Shown: one piece after another, positions 37,994-51,800 of the stretch
Layout of the letters: each line of letters opens with the position of its first letter
Numbering within the stretch: the stretch's first letter is position 1
From: Siderastrea siderea
Lineage: Eukaryota > Cnidaria > Anthozoa > Scleractinia > Rhizangiidae
Assembly (NCBI GenBank): GCA_964030785.1
Contig: OZ034966.1
Span: 1,062,501-1,126,500, forward strand
Direction: 5' to 3'
Length of the DNA stretch: 64,000 bases
The notes under the pieces: generated by a model
Told to the model about the DNA's origin: nothing
Database searches by the model: none
The model's input: only the letters and a program-made list of their open reading frames with translations
Position numbers and translations under genes: made by a program

Positions 37994-38726
37994 GGGTGGT
38001 TAAGGGGTTATCCGTGACACGTGATTTGAGCAAAAAATAGCGCGTGACACGTGAAAGCAGCTCAAATATTGCCGTGATCCGTGAATTTGCGATCCAGCCT
38101 GACGCGTGATCTTCTCACTTTAAAGACCGTGATTCGTGATTCCGTCCAAAAATATTCGTGAAGCCCGAAACTAAGTTAGAAAATACCGAAATTACTGAGC
38201 AAGAATCTGAATACGACTCTGCACCAGACAAAGGTGACCAACTAGTAGATGACAACCTGGGAGAGAAGCATAAACGAATGAGGTTGCAGTAAACTTTCTT
38301 TCAAAAACATTTTGCACTCGATCAGAGAGGGCAATCACCTTGTCAAATAGAGCATTGTCGTCCTACCAATGAAGCTAAGAACAGTTCAGTTACTAAAGAG
38401 TCTACGACAATTAAGCCTAGGAGAGATACCTCGACCCCTTTGCTTACTCGACACTTAAAAAAGACTGATTTTGTGTGAAGAACACGTTCATGAGTATGAG
38501 AACATTTTTCCGCACTCGAAGCTCCCCTAAAAGACTGTGTACTGAAAACTAAACGCAAAGCAAACTAATGAATCAATTAGGGACACTCTCTTTGCAATGG
38601 CGTATGTTAAAAACGTGATTCGTGAAATGTTTCAGGAAACGTACGTGATTCGTGATTTGAACGAAAATAGGCTCGTGATTTGTGATCGGTACCCCCCCCC
38701 CCCCCCTTTACCATCGGGATCCCCCA
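37994..38726. repeat. Copy-2-specific block with CGTGATTCGTGA repeats
   Basis: Replaces 1787-2411 of copy 1. Variants of cgtgattcgtga recur at both ends (38000-38155 and 38610-38680), and a C-run (about 38692-38706) closes it. Between them a plus-strand frame reads acidic residues (EITEQESEYDSAPDKGD) before a stop at about 38290. It is probably a repeat element with a degenerate ORF. Confidence 0.5.
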
Positions 38727-39906
38727 TGCTATTGAAGAAGACACTCGTTTCGTAACTTTTAAGCTAAGAACATTTGTCTCAATATCTGTTATTAACAGTA
38801 GCCCATGCCCTGTAACTATATATATTTTTGTATAAGACCATCGGAATCATATCTGTCCTCCTTCTGTACACACAAGTTACTCAGTTATATTTCCTCCCGA
38901 CCGAAAGGTGTATAAACGGGTACTACAGCACTACATCACGGATCGCTTTAATATTCAAGCGGATTGCAGCATACTAACTCAGGGAAGGGGCGGTATTTTG
39001 CTGTGAGCTGCTTATCCTAGGCGCTACGACTCTACCCTGATGACGAGGTAACCTTCTCAAAGAAAGAGCATGACCCTATGCCTCTGTTTATGACATCTTT
39101 ATAACCAGACCTTTCCAGCACAATTTGCTCTCTTGCTAGACTGAGACGGAAAACTAACCATTTTCACTCTTATGGTGTTCTTTTGTAAATTTTCTCTGCT
39201 TGGACGGGGAAGCGATTTAAGTCTTTTAATTACACATCAGAAACTACACTTCAGTGACTATACAGCAGGAAATAAAGTTAGTATTCTCAACATCCTTTTC
39301 TTTGTTATGCTGGACACTTCTCTTGTAGTAATAGCCTTTTAAAAGACCACAAGGCAGCAAATGTTGGTGTAAAATAACGTGAATTTTAACGGGTTTTTTT
39401 CCTATCTGACCTTTTTTTAAGAATTTTGTTTTAACCAGTACGGTGTTTTTATTCTTGCGACAAGTGTTTTCAGGAATTTAACACCACTTAATTGCCAAAA
39501 TTGCCACAGAGAATTGTGATGCGATAACCCAACACTTTTGCATTGACTAGAGTCACATAGAACTACTGTAACCTGACAATAAGCAGAGTAGCCCAGTTTG
39601 AACTGACCTGGTTCATCAGGCTTCCAGTTCACTATCAAAACTTGATTGTTAAGTGTCTTTTCACTACGAAATATCGATGGTGAAGTTTTACAGTTAGGCT
39701 AGACACTGTCTAGATTAGTCCGTGTTGACGGTATCCACATCAGGTAAAATGACAAAACATCAAACTCAGATAAGAAACAAATGACTCAAATTTGATCTGA
39801 CCACCGGTATTCCTACCCCCTGTGCAGATGTAATTTCAATTTGTTTGAGTATCCCGACAACTTATCTAGTTTGCTTATAACCATGTTCTATCAAACAAAA
39901 CGAAGT

Positions 39907-40100
39907 GTAGAATTATATGTAGATCATCGCAGTGAAGGTGCTTCAACCTAAGCGGTTGAAAAGAAGAAACCTGAAAAAATTCAGGCTTGAACGGGAATCG
40001 AACCCATGACCTCTGCGATACTGGTACAGCGCTCTAACCAACTGAGCTATCAAGCCAACTGGGATTCCCGTTCAAGCCTGAATTTCATATATTAATGTTT
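39907..40100 (-). mobile_element. 194-bp tRNA-derived SINE-like insertion with 10-bp TSD
   Basis: Flanked by aaaacgaagt at 39897-39906 and 40101-40110; copy 1 has the single empty copy near 6857. The tRNA-like body is 39984-40056 on the minus strand, with intact A box (tagctcagttgg) and B box (ggttcgattcc). The 3' acceptor side is repeated inverted beyond the tRNA: 39979-40001 is a perfect 23-bp inverted copy of 40062-40084. The whole thing can therefore fold back on itself. Confidence 0.85.
39984..40056 (-). tRNA. tRNA-like sequence (Thr-AGT-like) inside a SINE
   Basis: 73 bases that fold as a cloverleaf. The acceptor stem pairs fully (GGCTTGA with TCAAGCC), the D stem is GCTC/GAGC and the T stem ATGGG/CCCGT. 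The anticodon loop CCAGTAT would give AGT. Position 33 is C instead of the near-invariant U, and the last anticodon-stem pair is A-C. With the flanking target duplication this marks a retroposed tRNA copy rather than a working gene. Confidence 0.55.
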
Positions 40101-42072
40101 AAAACGAAGTATCTCAACCGAATGACTTTTTATTTTGATATCTCCGGATGATTAGTTTCACAAATTTAAACAATTAAGACAAACCTTAAACAATGATCCC
40201 TTATTAAAATAAACAAGTTCGCGCTGTTGGTATCCCGATACCAAGTTTGACGGATAGTTAGATGGACGGTTTTAAACAAGGAATAAAGATCATCTAGTGC
40301 ATCAATCACTTCCAGAAATACCCTTTCATCCCCCCCCCCCCCCCCATCCTTGGCCGACAGTGTCCTTCAGCCAACTCTCGGAATATCATGTTTTGGAAAC
40401 ACAGACGGCAAATGCGTTGGATAGGGACAACGATATGTTCAACTATCGAACGCTGTGACAACAACAACAACAACAAGACGCCAGATTCGTCATCTCAAGA
40501 CTTTATCCACATAGGGGAGTCTACTTTCCAGACTGTAGAAAACCCTTTGTTCTGTGCCCAATCTGTTATCCTATTATGCCTCATTACTGAAAGAAAACCA
40601 CAGTTCCAGTTGGGCAAAGACCACGACGCCGGAGTAGAATCACAAGGCCGGACCCCCGAGAAGTTTGACGTGAGAAGTGTCCTACTTATGTCAAAGGGAG
40701 ATGGGCACTGCTAAAATTGACTCGTCAGTACACCGCCGTTACGCCTTTTAACAGTGTTATCACCACCACCGCAGCATTTTGGCAAATTTACCTTGACGCA
40801 TTTCTACTTATTTTATACTGAAGAGGAAAAATAGGCCACCCATTTTGCCACTTGTGTCATCATTTTTGACACGACCCACAACAACTTTTAGAAATCACTG
40901 ATCTAGTCATATTCTGTGGAATGCTGAAATCTCCGAACTCTCGAGAATTGACGGCAAGGAACCGTCATCTAATTTTAATCATATTAAAGGTAAGTTAACT
41001 AAAATAATCTACGAGACTGCGCTCAAAGCGACGACTTTTTAATGAGCTTCAATAGAAATTTTCTTTGGGCCGATTCTGTGATGCTTACAAAATTTTATAT
41101 GAATATCGTATATATGGTAGTATGTTTTAATCAATAGCTTATTATTATATTATGGCAGCTATAAATTTCAAATCACTTACGATTCACCGGTTCTTAACTG
41201 TCCACTTCTTTTCAACTTATTTTATGTATGTATATATATATATTTTTGAAAATTATTTTAAGTATTTTTCTTTTGTTTCGATGTGGGGTGTTGTTACAGT
41301 TGATGTGGTTTTATGTGCCCTTGATAACCGCGCCAGGGGTTTCGTCGCTACACACGCTGCAATGATTCCGAAGGCCTGTTGGTATCATTTGCAGAGTTTT
41401 GTTTTCTTTCTTTTCTCTCATTTCTTAATAACTAAAAATGCTTCAAGTGCTAGTCCATTTTGCCACTACTATAAGAATCCTCTGTCAGTACATCTGGAAG
41501 ACTGCAAACAGGAGAGGATTTAAGACTTTGAGGTCAGGGTCTTTTGAAACTGATAAAAAATGTATGCTATCGCTTTTAAACTTCGATACGAATTTTGCAG
41601 AAAAATAGCCATGAAATAGATGACCAAGTTAAAGAAATATTTACCCCCCATTCCGGGCTTCTTTGCGGCTATCTGTTTGTTTTTGATTTGGGCAATGTGG
41701 AGAAGAATAACTCAACTTGGGCAATCCGGAAGGATTTAGTCAGAAGGATAGAGTTAAGTTACTTAAGAACTACTTTAATAGCTTTCACAAAATAATGTGC
41801 CGAGTCTAAGCGCAACTAGCTTTTTTCTTCTTTGAAGTGGCCTCGGAGTTTGAGCTTAAATAAGAGAATCTCCTACTCTGTCTCAAGATTTATTTTAATT
41901 TCGAGAAGATGTACCATACATTGGAACCCCTATAACCTTTTGGGTGGAAGCCCCCTCTTACCAATCCACTTCCCCTGCCTAACCGCACCCATGGGCTTAA
42001 ATCTATTTTACCGTTGGTAGTCAACTGGATCAGTATGTGACTGTTGACACACAGACCACTTACGTACACCAC

Positions 42073-42329
42073 TTTTAGCATTTAAGCCAGCCAAGAAATA
42101 CAACTAAACACATAATTCTCATTTTAGCCCGACAGCTTACAATTCCTGGGGTCGCCTACCCTCGTCATTAAGTCTGAAAAATAAACCCCAATCACTTCGT
42201 GTGATAAAAAAATATACTGGGCTTCTAATAAGTCACTGATGTTACGTTAAAGGTAATTTCGTGACCTTGGACTTCCGATTGCTTTCATTAAATTGAAAAA
42301 AGCCTAATATATTGATTCTTGGACGCCAC
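42073..42329. mobile_element. 257-bp insertion specific to duplication copy 2
   Basis: Absent from copy 1 (empty junction near 8704, cacgg). The insert is bounded by ccac on both sides (42069-42072 and 42326-42329), a possible 4-bp target duplication. No inverted ends or coding capacity were recognised. Confidence 0.55.
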
Positions 42330-42860
42330 AGTATCCGTTTTGAAAGCTTATCGTCCAAATTGAGAATTTCATACTGCTGGAATGGACTACAGGCACAGGC
42401 TACGGTACTCGTAGAGTAGACCCATTTGGCGTGTCACTTATATTTGGCTGACATTTCTCCGCCTACGGGACAAAAAGGTTGTTATTTTTAAAACGTTACA
42501 AGTTTAATCAACCAGAAGATAAACTTTTTTTTTTATTATAAGCTCGGATAGGATGTCTTGCACGCGGCAACCCGCGCAATGAAAGCAAGGACCTCCCATC
42601 GGGTGTTGATATCCTTGCTGTGCACGTTCACTTTATTTGTGAATGGGTTTCCTGTTACATGTTCTCTGGAAGATAAAGTTGCTTCATGCCGTTTGCTCTC
42701 TCTTTTTTCTCGCAGCCCTCTATACTTCAACCGTTATCAAAAGAGCTGTGTTGACGTGGCTTGTGAAAGACGTAAAGGGCAGTTATTTCCCTGAATAAAG
42801 AACCACAGTACCTACGAGAATTGTCTAGTGGCAAAGACAGTTTTCCTCGTGGAATAAACG

Positions 42861-45800
42861 ATGACCCTACCGAGATACTTTTTAATATTTTTCTTTGGGT
42901 TAATCGTGTTGAGAGCCGCCGAAGTGAGCTCTTTCGGAAGGAAACCGACTAAAGGTGAGTTGTTTAGTTGTCTTTGCAGATATGCCTTTTGATTTTATTT
43001 CTTAGAGTGTACGTTTGTTGGATTGGCTACTGCGCACAATATAAAATCGTCATTGATGTAAGTTGCGGCATTTCGTAACCGAAGAAATAATTTTGATTCC
43101 TTGTTGACCTTGAAGTGAGAGTCATAAATTTCACGCATCGTGTTATTCAGGCAACCTTGCGTATTTCATCTTCAATTTGAAAAATTGAATACAGTATTGG
43201 GTCCGATAAATTCGAAATCATCAGTTTTGAGAGGTTATCTCTGGCCATATGGAGTTGACGTGTTTACAGATACGAAAGCAATCAGGACATCTCTTAGAAG
43301 ATTAATGCTGCTGGATGCGATGACGATTTTGTATCTGAAAGCACGAGTTGTGCAAAGTTATGGCTACAGCAAGAAAGCCACGGATCTTATCTAGTATTTG
43401 TTGTTTACCTAATCTTCAATAGCGTTTGATAGATATCAAAACATATCTCCCCCAGACTTGAGCATCTTTATTAAAGACAGTTCTATTTATGGCGCGTACA
43501 GTAAAAACTTTCTGTCGCCTTCTGGAAGAGGGTTTATAAAGCTCTTTGGTGAGTGCCATCTAATCGTAACATGGAAAACACCACAAGTTGTATGGATGGT
43601 TTATTGCGCCATCGAAGGGTAACATGGAAGACTTCATTTGCAATGCTGCCTCTACAAATGGTTTGATATGAACCTTTGATGAGTATCGAGATAGCAATAG
43701 AGTGTATGAAGGCTTGTTGAAAGGCATTCCCCAAATCTCTTCGCTCTTTTATTCTTCAAGCCAAAGATCGAATAAATAAATCGTTTTCAGCGATCACATT
43801 TCGCGGGTCCTATTTCTCCAGAGATTCTCTGTGTTTTATCGTAGAATCTCAAGGTTGAAGCCTGTAAATTGTCAAAGGTTATGTTACGCTACATCCAGTC
43901 ATTCGATAGACTAGAAAAAGGGTTGTTTTGTATTTGCTTTAAAAAGATACGGCGTAGGTAGGGAGAGAGGTACAACGATTAAGACGACTTGGTTTTTGAA
44001 AACGTGCCTTACTTTCCATCTCATCAAATTCATCAAATTAAAGTTTTCGGTTTATTATTCCGTCAACGAGCGGCCGTGACTGGAATATGTGACGAGGCTC
44101 CCTTGGTAGTTCGAGTTCGTAGGGGGGAGGGGAGGGCATCTGAATGTCAGGCGTATCTCACTTCATACCCTTCGAGAAAAATTCGCCAAACGAAGAATTC
44201 CTGTCTTTGTAGTCTGCTTTCAAAATCGTATCGACAAAGGTAGACGAAGGTTTTAACCCAAGCCCTGCTTTTACGCCCAGCTGGAAATTCTGCTGGTAAC
44301 AATGCTTTCTCTTAAAATACCCTCGCCAAATCCTATCGGCTCAGGGCTGGCGCCTTCGTCCTAGCATTTTGCAGTATGGTTTTTATTTTCCTTCTGGGAT
44401 TTTCTGCGCTTAGCAAAAAATATATATATATTGCTTGCAGACAGCGCAGCTAGATTTCTTTGCATCTTCTGCAAGGTCACGTGTATTCAATTACTACCAA
44501 GTGTAAAATGAACATGCAAAGCTGTCCATCACACATTTGCTATATTCTGTTAAAACTGAGAAAACATGCACCATTTGTTAGCATTTTGTAACGTATTTAG
44601 ACCACACAAAGAAGTGTCTTTTAGTAGCGACAGTGTCCCATTCGTGTGTGCTTATAATCTCATGCTGTGCCGCGCGAGCGGCGGCTTTTGTTCATTGACC
44701 AGCTGTAAACAGGAAACTGAGAAATGTTAATTTATTTTACCGTCTGCCTCAGTGTGCGTTTCCGGAAAAACCTGGGAATAACCTAAGGGCTGAAGCAATA
44801 ATAACGTTGGTAGAAAAAGGAGGACGACACGTTTTAAACATCATTTAAAACCGCGAAATTGAATTATTATCAAAATTGATGGCGTATTCATCCATCCTAT
44901 ATCGAAAAGTATCTTTCAACGGGTTATTAGTATCCATCTGAGTTGCGGTTTGTGAAAATCATTGATGTCACGTTTGTCACAGGTTCTGTGCTCACCGCCA
45001 AAATATTGATCTTGGTAAAAGCAGTGAACATAAAACTCAGCTACATAGCTCTTGTGTGGTAGAATAAATAGAGGGCTGGCGTCTTTGGACACTTTCATTA
45101 ACGGCGAAAAAGGTCATCTCAGAGTACGCTGCAGTCATCGATCTCTGACCCTGCGACTACTTTCCTAGTTTGCAGAACTTTTTATATTTAATGTTGGCAC
45201 CAACAACAAAACTTTGTAAAATCGGTCTCCAAAAACAAATAAAGATATCCTGATTTGTTGCTGAGCAATGACCCTATTAAAGTGTTTAATCCTTTTTCTT
45301 TTCTGTTAATAAAAGAAGAATCAATATCTCAAATACTCATGAAATACTCGTAAGCTTGAACTTCTCGTTTGTAATAAAACCAAAATAGGAGTTCATTCAC
45401 CTCAGTAATTTAACCCTGATAACTCGAACGTTCGTTACATAAGTTTATGTTTTCCACGACGGCTTCATTTATTGAGACTCTACCGTATTTCTAAACTGTT
45501 TATTTATTTGTTGGATGTCATAATGGCGCAACCTTTCTTATCAGGAAATACTAACAGTAGAAGCCATGGTGCTAGGAAGATTACGAAACAGCTTGACTCT
45601 TTACTCTACTGGATTCAATCACCAATCGTCTAGCGTAAAAACACGAAAGCAAATATCCGCGTTCGGCGCCTAATTTTCGCGCCTTTTGTTTTACCGTACT
45701 ACAGTTGCAACCCAGGTTCAAGAGTGACGTTTTGCGCTTTTATACTTTGGAGTGATAAAGTGAAAAAGAGCACAACAATTATCATGAGTATAGGTTTATA

Positions 45801-48800
45801 GAATGGGATAGTGCAAGACATAAGTGCCCCCTTCACTAGCTGGAACATTATCAAGGGAAAAAGGCGTAGGCTGTCCTCTTTTTTACTATTGTGTCTTCAG
45901 ACTAGGGTCTGAAGACAGACTTAGTGTGGCCGCGAACGGAAGAACTGTAGATCTGAGTGCTTTCTGTTCAAAGTGGTTTCGCACGCAGCTTCTATTCTAT
46001 ATTGTTATATCGAACTAATGTGAACTTTGCTGTTCTAATTTTAAATTTGGCTAAAAAGGCCAATCGTAATATAACGCCGCGGGAAAAGGCGGATATTCAA
46101 CCCTATAATGATACATCGATCGGATAAATGAAAAGGAAATATGATTGGGAAAATGGAAGGTCACCGGTACAACGACTTAAAAATTACGAACATTTTTGGT
46201 TGAACGTTTGAAAAAATGATAGCATGCGTCAGGCCAAATGAGTTATTTTAACTTAAGTCTCCTTTGTGAGTTGAAAACTGACAGCTTTGTTACAAGGTGT
46301 TGGGGTAAAATCTTGTGTCCAATCCACTGGCGATGAGCCCTTTGGCTTTTGGCCATAAGCCATAAGGCTCAGTAAGGCCAGAGTTTAGCTCCGGTTTCTG
46401 TAGCATGGAGCGACTTGGAACATCACTGCATCACTACTCCCCCTGGATGGGATGCTAGTCCACCGCAGGGTTACCTCCCAGGTTTTCTGTTAGGATTCCC
46501 TAACAGTTATCGTGTACCCATTTATACACCTGGTTAGAGAAAGACCATATGGAGTAAAGTTTCTTGTCTGAGGAAACAACACGATACAATGCAGAGACCA
46601 AGCCTCGAACAACCGACCCTTTGATGTTGCAATCGTCGATCGAAAGCCTTACGCATTGACCACTACATTGCCGCACCTCCACAAAGTGCTAAGGATCAGT
46701 ACTAAATGTCGATGACTATTCTATCAATTTGTTTTTGTAGTTCTGTCGGGAAAATGTGGGGACCCAGGAGTTCCAAAGAACGGCTTCAGAGTAGGAGAGG
46801 ACTTCAGCTACCAGGCCACGGTGGAATATTTCTGTAATCCCGGATTTAAACTCGTGGAAGGTACTCGATTTAGAAGTTGTCAGAAAAACGAAAAATGGAC
46901 TGGAACTTTGCCAACCTGCCAAGGTTAGTTAAGCTATGGTGAAAATGAAAGAATGTGTGTGGGTCAAGACAACTTTATATATGGGTTTGTTCACACTACT
47001 TGAATTATACCTTCGTTTCCCTTTTTTTTTTTCAAAAGCCTCTGTTCCTCTGCTATTACTAGGTACGCCGATCATCGACCGTCCTTTTTTTTTCTCTCGC
47101 AATGCAAATTTCAGTCTTTGAACAAAGCTATATTTCAGGCAGTCACTCTACTGTCCTTTCCTCCATCCTAGGCAGTTCCATGTTGGTCCGGTCCCATTTC
47201 CCGCCACTTTTTTGCATGCTCAGTGACGTCTCAATGGTGTTATTTAACGTGGTGTTCCCAAAAACGCATCAAGGAAAGGTTTTGTTCACAAACACTAATT
47301 CCAACAACGAATTTCTTTGTGTCAAAAGCATGTTTTGCCTTCAATTTCACTTCACTGATTTGCTCACTTTTTTTCTGACATTCGACGCCATCTTACGGTT
47401 TGTAGGGAGAACGCAGTAATTGCTTAAGCTACATTATAATTATGTTATATACGAGTGATAACGTCTAGCTTGCAAACTTTCGTTTAACATCTCATTATAA
47501 CCCCTCCTCTAGGTTCTTCGTGTCTGTTGTTGTTGTTGTTGCTGTTGTTGTTGTTGTTTTTAGAATTGTTTATATTTAGAAAAGGAGTATAGCCTTGGTA
47601 ACAGTTTCCTTAAAGAACGATTTAACACCAAGATGGCGGCCATTAGTACCGGTTCCTTAGCCTGCGAGCAAGCTCTCTCGGGGGTGGGGGCGCGATCCCC
47701 CACCCCCGAGAGAGCTTGTTCGCAAGCTACCGGTTCCTAGAAAGCATTAGCGTCTCGCTAATCGACGATTTAAATTTATCCGTCGGCATGATTACACTAA
47801 TCAAGGGATCAATGTGGGGTAGATTTAATCCACTAGCAAAGTCGAATAACCTAGACTATCCTTATTTAAAAATTAATAAAACAAGAAAATCAGCTTCCGT
47901 AGTAAGCATTTATAAAAAGGTCTTTTTTGAGACTGCATTTAAAAATGTCAACTGATGCTGAATCTTTGACAGACTGGGGTAGAGCATTCCACAGCGACAC
48001 CGCAGCAACAGCAAAAGTACGCCCACCATAAGATTTAAGATTATAGGTAGGATTTCAAAGCAAGTTTTTTGCAGTTGAACGACGTAATCTCCGAATCAAC
48101 TGAAAAGCCACGCATTTCTAAGATATCTTTCGTCGCAAGCTATACAGCGGGAACAATGGAGTTTTTACACAACACTTTGCGGGTTTGGGTCTTCTACACA
48201 AGAATCCTTAAATGAAATAAGACATTTATAGCAATTTTGTAGAAGTAGGCGGAAACGTTAAACTGAAATGTTATAAACATAAGGCAAAAAGTTTGACGAT
48301 TGAAAGAGAAGGTAATGTCGTTCCCAAACAATGCAGAGCTTCTTCGTTGATTAAACAAAAAAAAACGAAATCTTAAGTGAGTTCTGCAAAACGGTTGGAC
48401 AAGAACTATCAGAGACAATTACCGGCACTCATCACTTCTTGAATGCCAAGAGGAAAATAAGTCGCCGGTTCTGAACAGCTTTAGCTTAATTTCACTTTGC
48501 TTGGCATCAACGTCACTTTGAACTAAATAGTGATTTCCACTTTGGCCGAAAGTCAAGTTTTGTTGAAAGAATTAAAACCTTTCTTTTCAAATGTATAGAG
48601 ATTTGCTTTAAAAACTGTGCCGCGGTGAATGTTGACGATACCCTGAGACTGCAACAGCTTGGTGAAACGACTATCGGAGTCGACTCTTTCCTAACTCTTC
48701 TACTCGCTAATTACTTGTCAGTTTATCCGGTTGAATGTGAGTTTCACCGAGGGATTGTTCATCGCAGAATAACGTTACTCTCCTTTCAGGAATGCTTTTT

Positions 48801-51800
48801 TTCTTATTCTAAGGAAAAGGAATTTAATTATCGATGTAATGTTAATTGAAGGATAGTTAAACCGGCTTTCCGGCAACCGGAGCCTAATGCGTAACAAGAT
48901 TGCATGAATCTCTGGTCTAGCTGGTGTTAAAGGGATTCATGTAATTCCTCGTTTTTTTCACATGCAGATATCAACGAATGCTTTGAATACAAGGATTATG
49001 CGATTCCTTACACCACTAACGATGTACGGGTAGAGCACGGTCACCTATGTCACGTGAAGGCCACGTGCTTCAACACCATTGGGTCGTTCCACTGCAAGTG
49101 CAACCCGGCTTACTATGGCGACGGAAAATACTGTGTGTCTAAGAAATATCTAACGACCGGTGCTCTGTTGCGAAGTAAGTGATTAGAGCAAACAAGGAAT
49201 AAATATTTCCAGACTATTACAGCATCACTGTAAGGTTTCGTATGGCTCTGATCATTTTGTACTGAACGAGTCCATTGCCCCACAGAGGGTCCAAGGAAAT
49301 CTTTTTTTTTAATTCTAATCTGCTTCCCGCAGTCATGCCGGTTTAGCCAGAATTCACATATCAGTCCTGTTTTGGCTCTTTTTGTATCCTCTTCTCCTAC
49401 CCTGTCTTCGCAAGAGGATGCTGACCCAGACTATTCATTACTTGTCCCTTGAAGGTTATATGTTGTAATGGGTAAAACAAGGAATCTGTTACGTTTTATT
49501 TTTAGAAAAACCCAAGGTTTCAGCGTACACTTGCGGCACCTTAGGAGAAATATACAAGAACTCGACTCGTATCAGACGCATTGTGGGTGGGATATCATCT
49601 TCTCATGGAGCTTGGCCTTGGCAAGTCGCTATATCCTACACCAGCACAAGTAAGTTATATTTTACATACGTTTTGCATGGACAAAACAAGAAGGAAAGAA
49701 ATTCGGTTGGAATTTCAAAGTTTTATTAAGCCATTAAATCGGGTGATGCGTTTCTTTTGGGCTTATAGAGTACACTTTATACCTTCTGTTAACCATTTTG
49801 CACTTAAAAGTGCCACTGTCTGTGAATCTTTGCGACCAAAATCGCATTGCCGATCGTGAAAGGGCTAGCACCCCAACACCCCTTCAAAAAAGCTTTTCTT
49901 TAACTAAATACGTCTGTGGTCACTTTACACACTAATACATGATATATACACTGAGAGGAGTCCAAGCTGAAACTTTCAAGGCTTAATTTGTCTAAATACC
50001 TCCATGATTAGAAATAGTCAGAGGGGAATAATCGGTAATTAGGTGTATAAGTCGATGATATAAGCTACAAAACAACATTGAGCATAAATCTCAGTTTTTG
50101 TGTATTTATCTCTTACTTGTGGGTAATTAAAAATGCATATTGCTTATAACGGGCTAAAGATGTCATCCCTTTACGGATAAGCCAGCAGTTTTCGCAGCTT
50201 GTGGCTGGATGAATAAGACCTTCACAGCGCTTACCAAGTCTTAAGTGCAGCATGCCATAATCACCTCTGAAATGCGCATTTAAGTAAGTGAGTAAATAAA
50301 ACCTTTAGTTAGACACGATGGTAATTAAATCTTGTACGGTCTTTACTCATGTTTTCAAGAACTTTGACACCTAGACAAGTTTATAAACAAAGACAAGTAC
50401 ATAGTCTACTCATTTTAAACATTGTTCCCCGAAAGGTGGTTAATCATGTCAAGGAAATATCGCGTGTTCGAACGCTACAAAGCACAAACATGACGACTAG
50501 ATTTATTGCAATGAGATGCTCTTAACTCTTCCTATTATTAATCTATTTTCCTTAGTTGGCGTTGCTCGTTTTCAATGCTCTCCAAAATAGATTTTTTCTT
50601 TATCCTTGTTTCAAAGGTATCACCAATTCCTAGCGACCGCTGGAGAGAGTAGCCTTCAAAGCATAATTATCAAAGATATCTTTAGTTAACCCTAAAGGAA
50701 TAGTCTCCAATTTCTATTTATTACTTTGCGTTAGGTTCATGGCGTTTCATGCGTGAGGTTGTGTTATATGGCTTGGCAAACGATGTGAAGAATTCAGCTT
50801 AAGAATAACTGACTTATCATTAAAGCTTATCGGAAGCGATTACCGCCACAGCCTACATCTTAACAACTAAAACGTAACAGTGAAAATAGAAATATTAAAG
50901 AATTTAATGCCTTGTTAGCTAGAGCTTGTCCCGCCAAAATGATTGATTGTATTAATGTGCTAAAAACAAACTTTCTTGTACATTATTGCAAACAATTCAT
51001 GTTTGTCGTTTGTATAATCCCCTCGATCTTCCCAGTAAAACAAAACCGCTTATGTTCCTATAAATAGCAGCCACTTTGCGTTGCTCAGTCGCGTTTAAAA
51101 CTGAAAGCTCTAGTTTATATTCCTCGAACATTGAGTGTCTTAATGGCGTCAACAGGTTCAGCAAATTGTAGTGTGAGACTATAATTCCTTGAAGTCTGAT
51201 TGGGACCAGTATACTCGTGATGTTGATATGAGGACTTAAAGCAATGTCAAAAGCAAAGTGAAACAATGTGTATTAGACACGAGGCGGACGTTTCCACTCG
51301 TGGAAAGGATATCATGTTGTTACTCATGTCTTTACCCCGTCGGTCAAATCTGCCCCTTACAAGATTATGGGTGTGTCAAAATTCACACTAAATTGATTAT
51401 TAAAAAACACTAATGAAAAAGAAAAAAAAGAACATTTCCAAATTCCAATTCGATCTGGATTTCAGTCTCCCCGATTAGTAGTGCACTAGTAGTAGTGCTG
51501 CTAGAAGACTGTGACTCTAATAAAGTTATTTATTTATTTATTCATTTATTTATTTATTTGCTTGTGATCAATATTTGCTTTTAGGAAGAGGATACTATCT
51601 TTTCAACGGAGCGCTCATCAAGCCTGGGTGGGTCCTGACAGTGGCAAACGTTCTTCAAGTCAAAAAAGGCGTAAAGCCAATAAAACCCAGCAAGCTACAA
51701 GTAGTACTTGGTAGGTAAATGCCAGTAAATACAAATTATGTCTCGGAACCTAACATCTTGCGATTGATTGAATCCTTAGTTTGTCAAATCTCCGATTAAT

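Larger units (their letters stand above)
37105..42511. repeat. Segmental duplication, copy 2
   Basis: Direct copy of 1354-8882 in collinear blocks. Copy-specific additions here are about 430 bp at 37138-37569, a replacement at 37994-38726, a SINE at 39907-40100 and an insert at 42073-42329. It ends about 350 bases upstream of the start codon of the pseudoprotease gene, so it may form part of that gene's upstream region. Confidence 0.85.

Noticed and set aside
39984..40056. Functional tRNA-Thr gene
   Set aside because: C at position 33, a mismatched anticodon-stem pair, and target duplications around the whole unit show a SINE.
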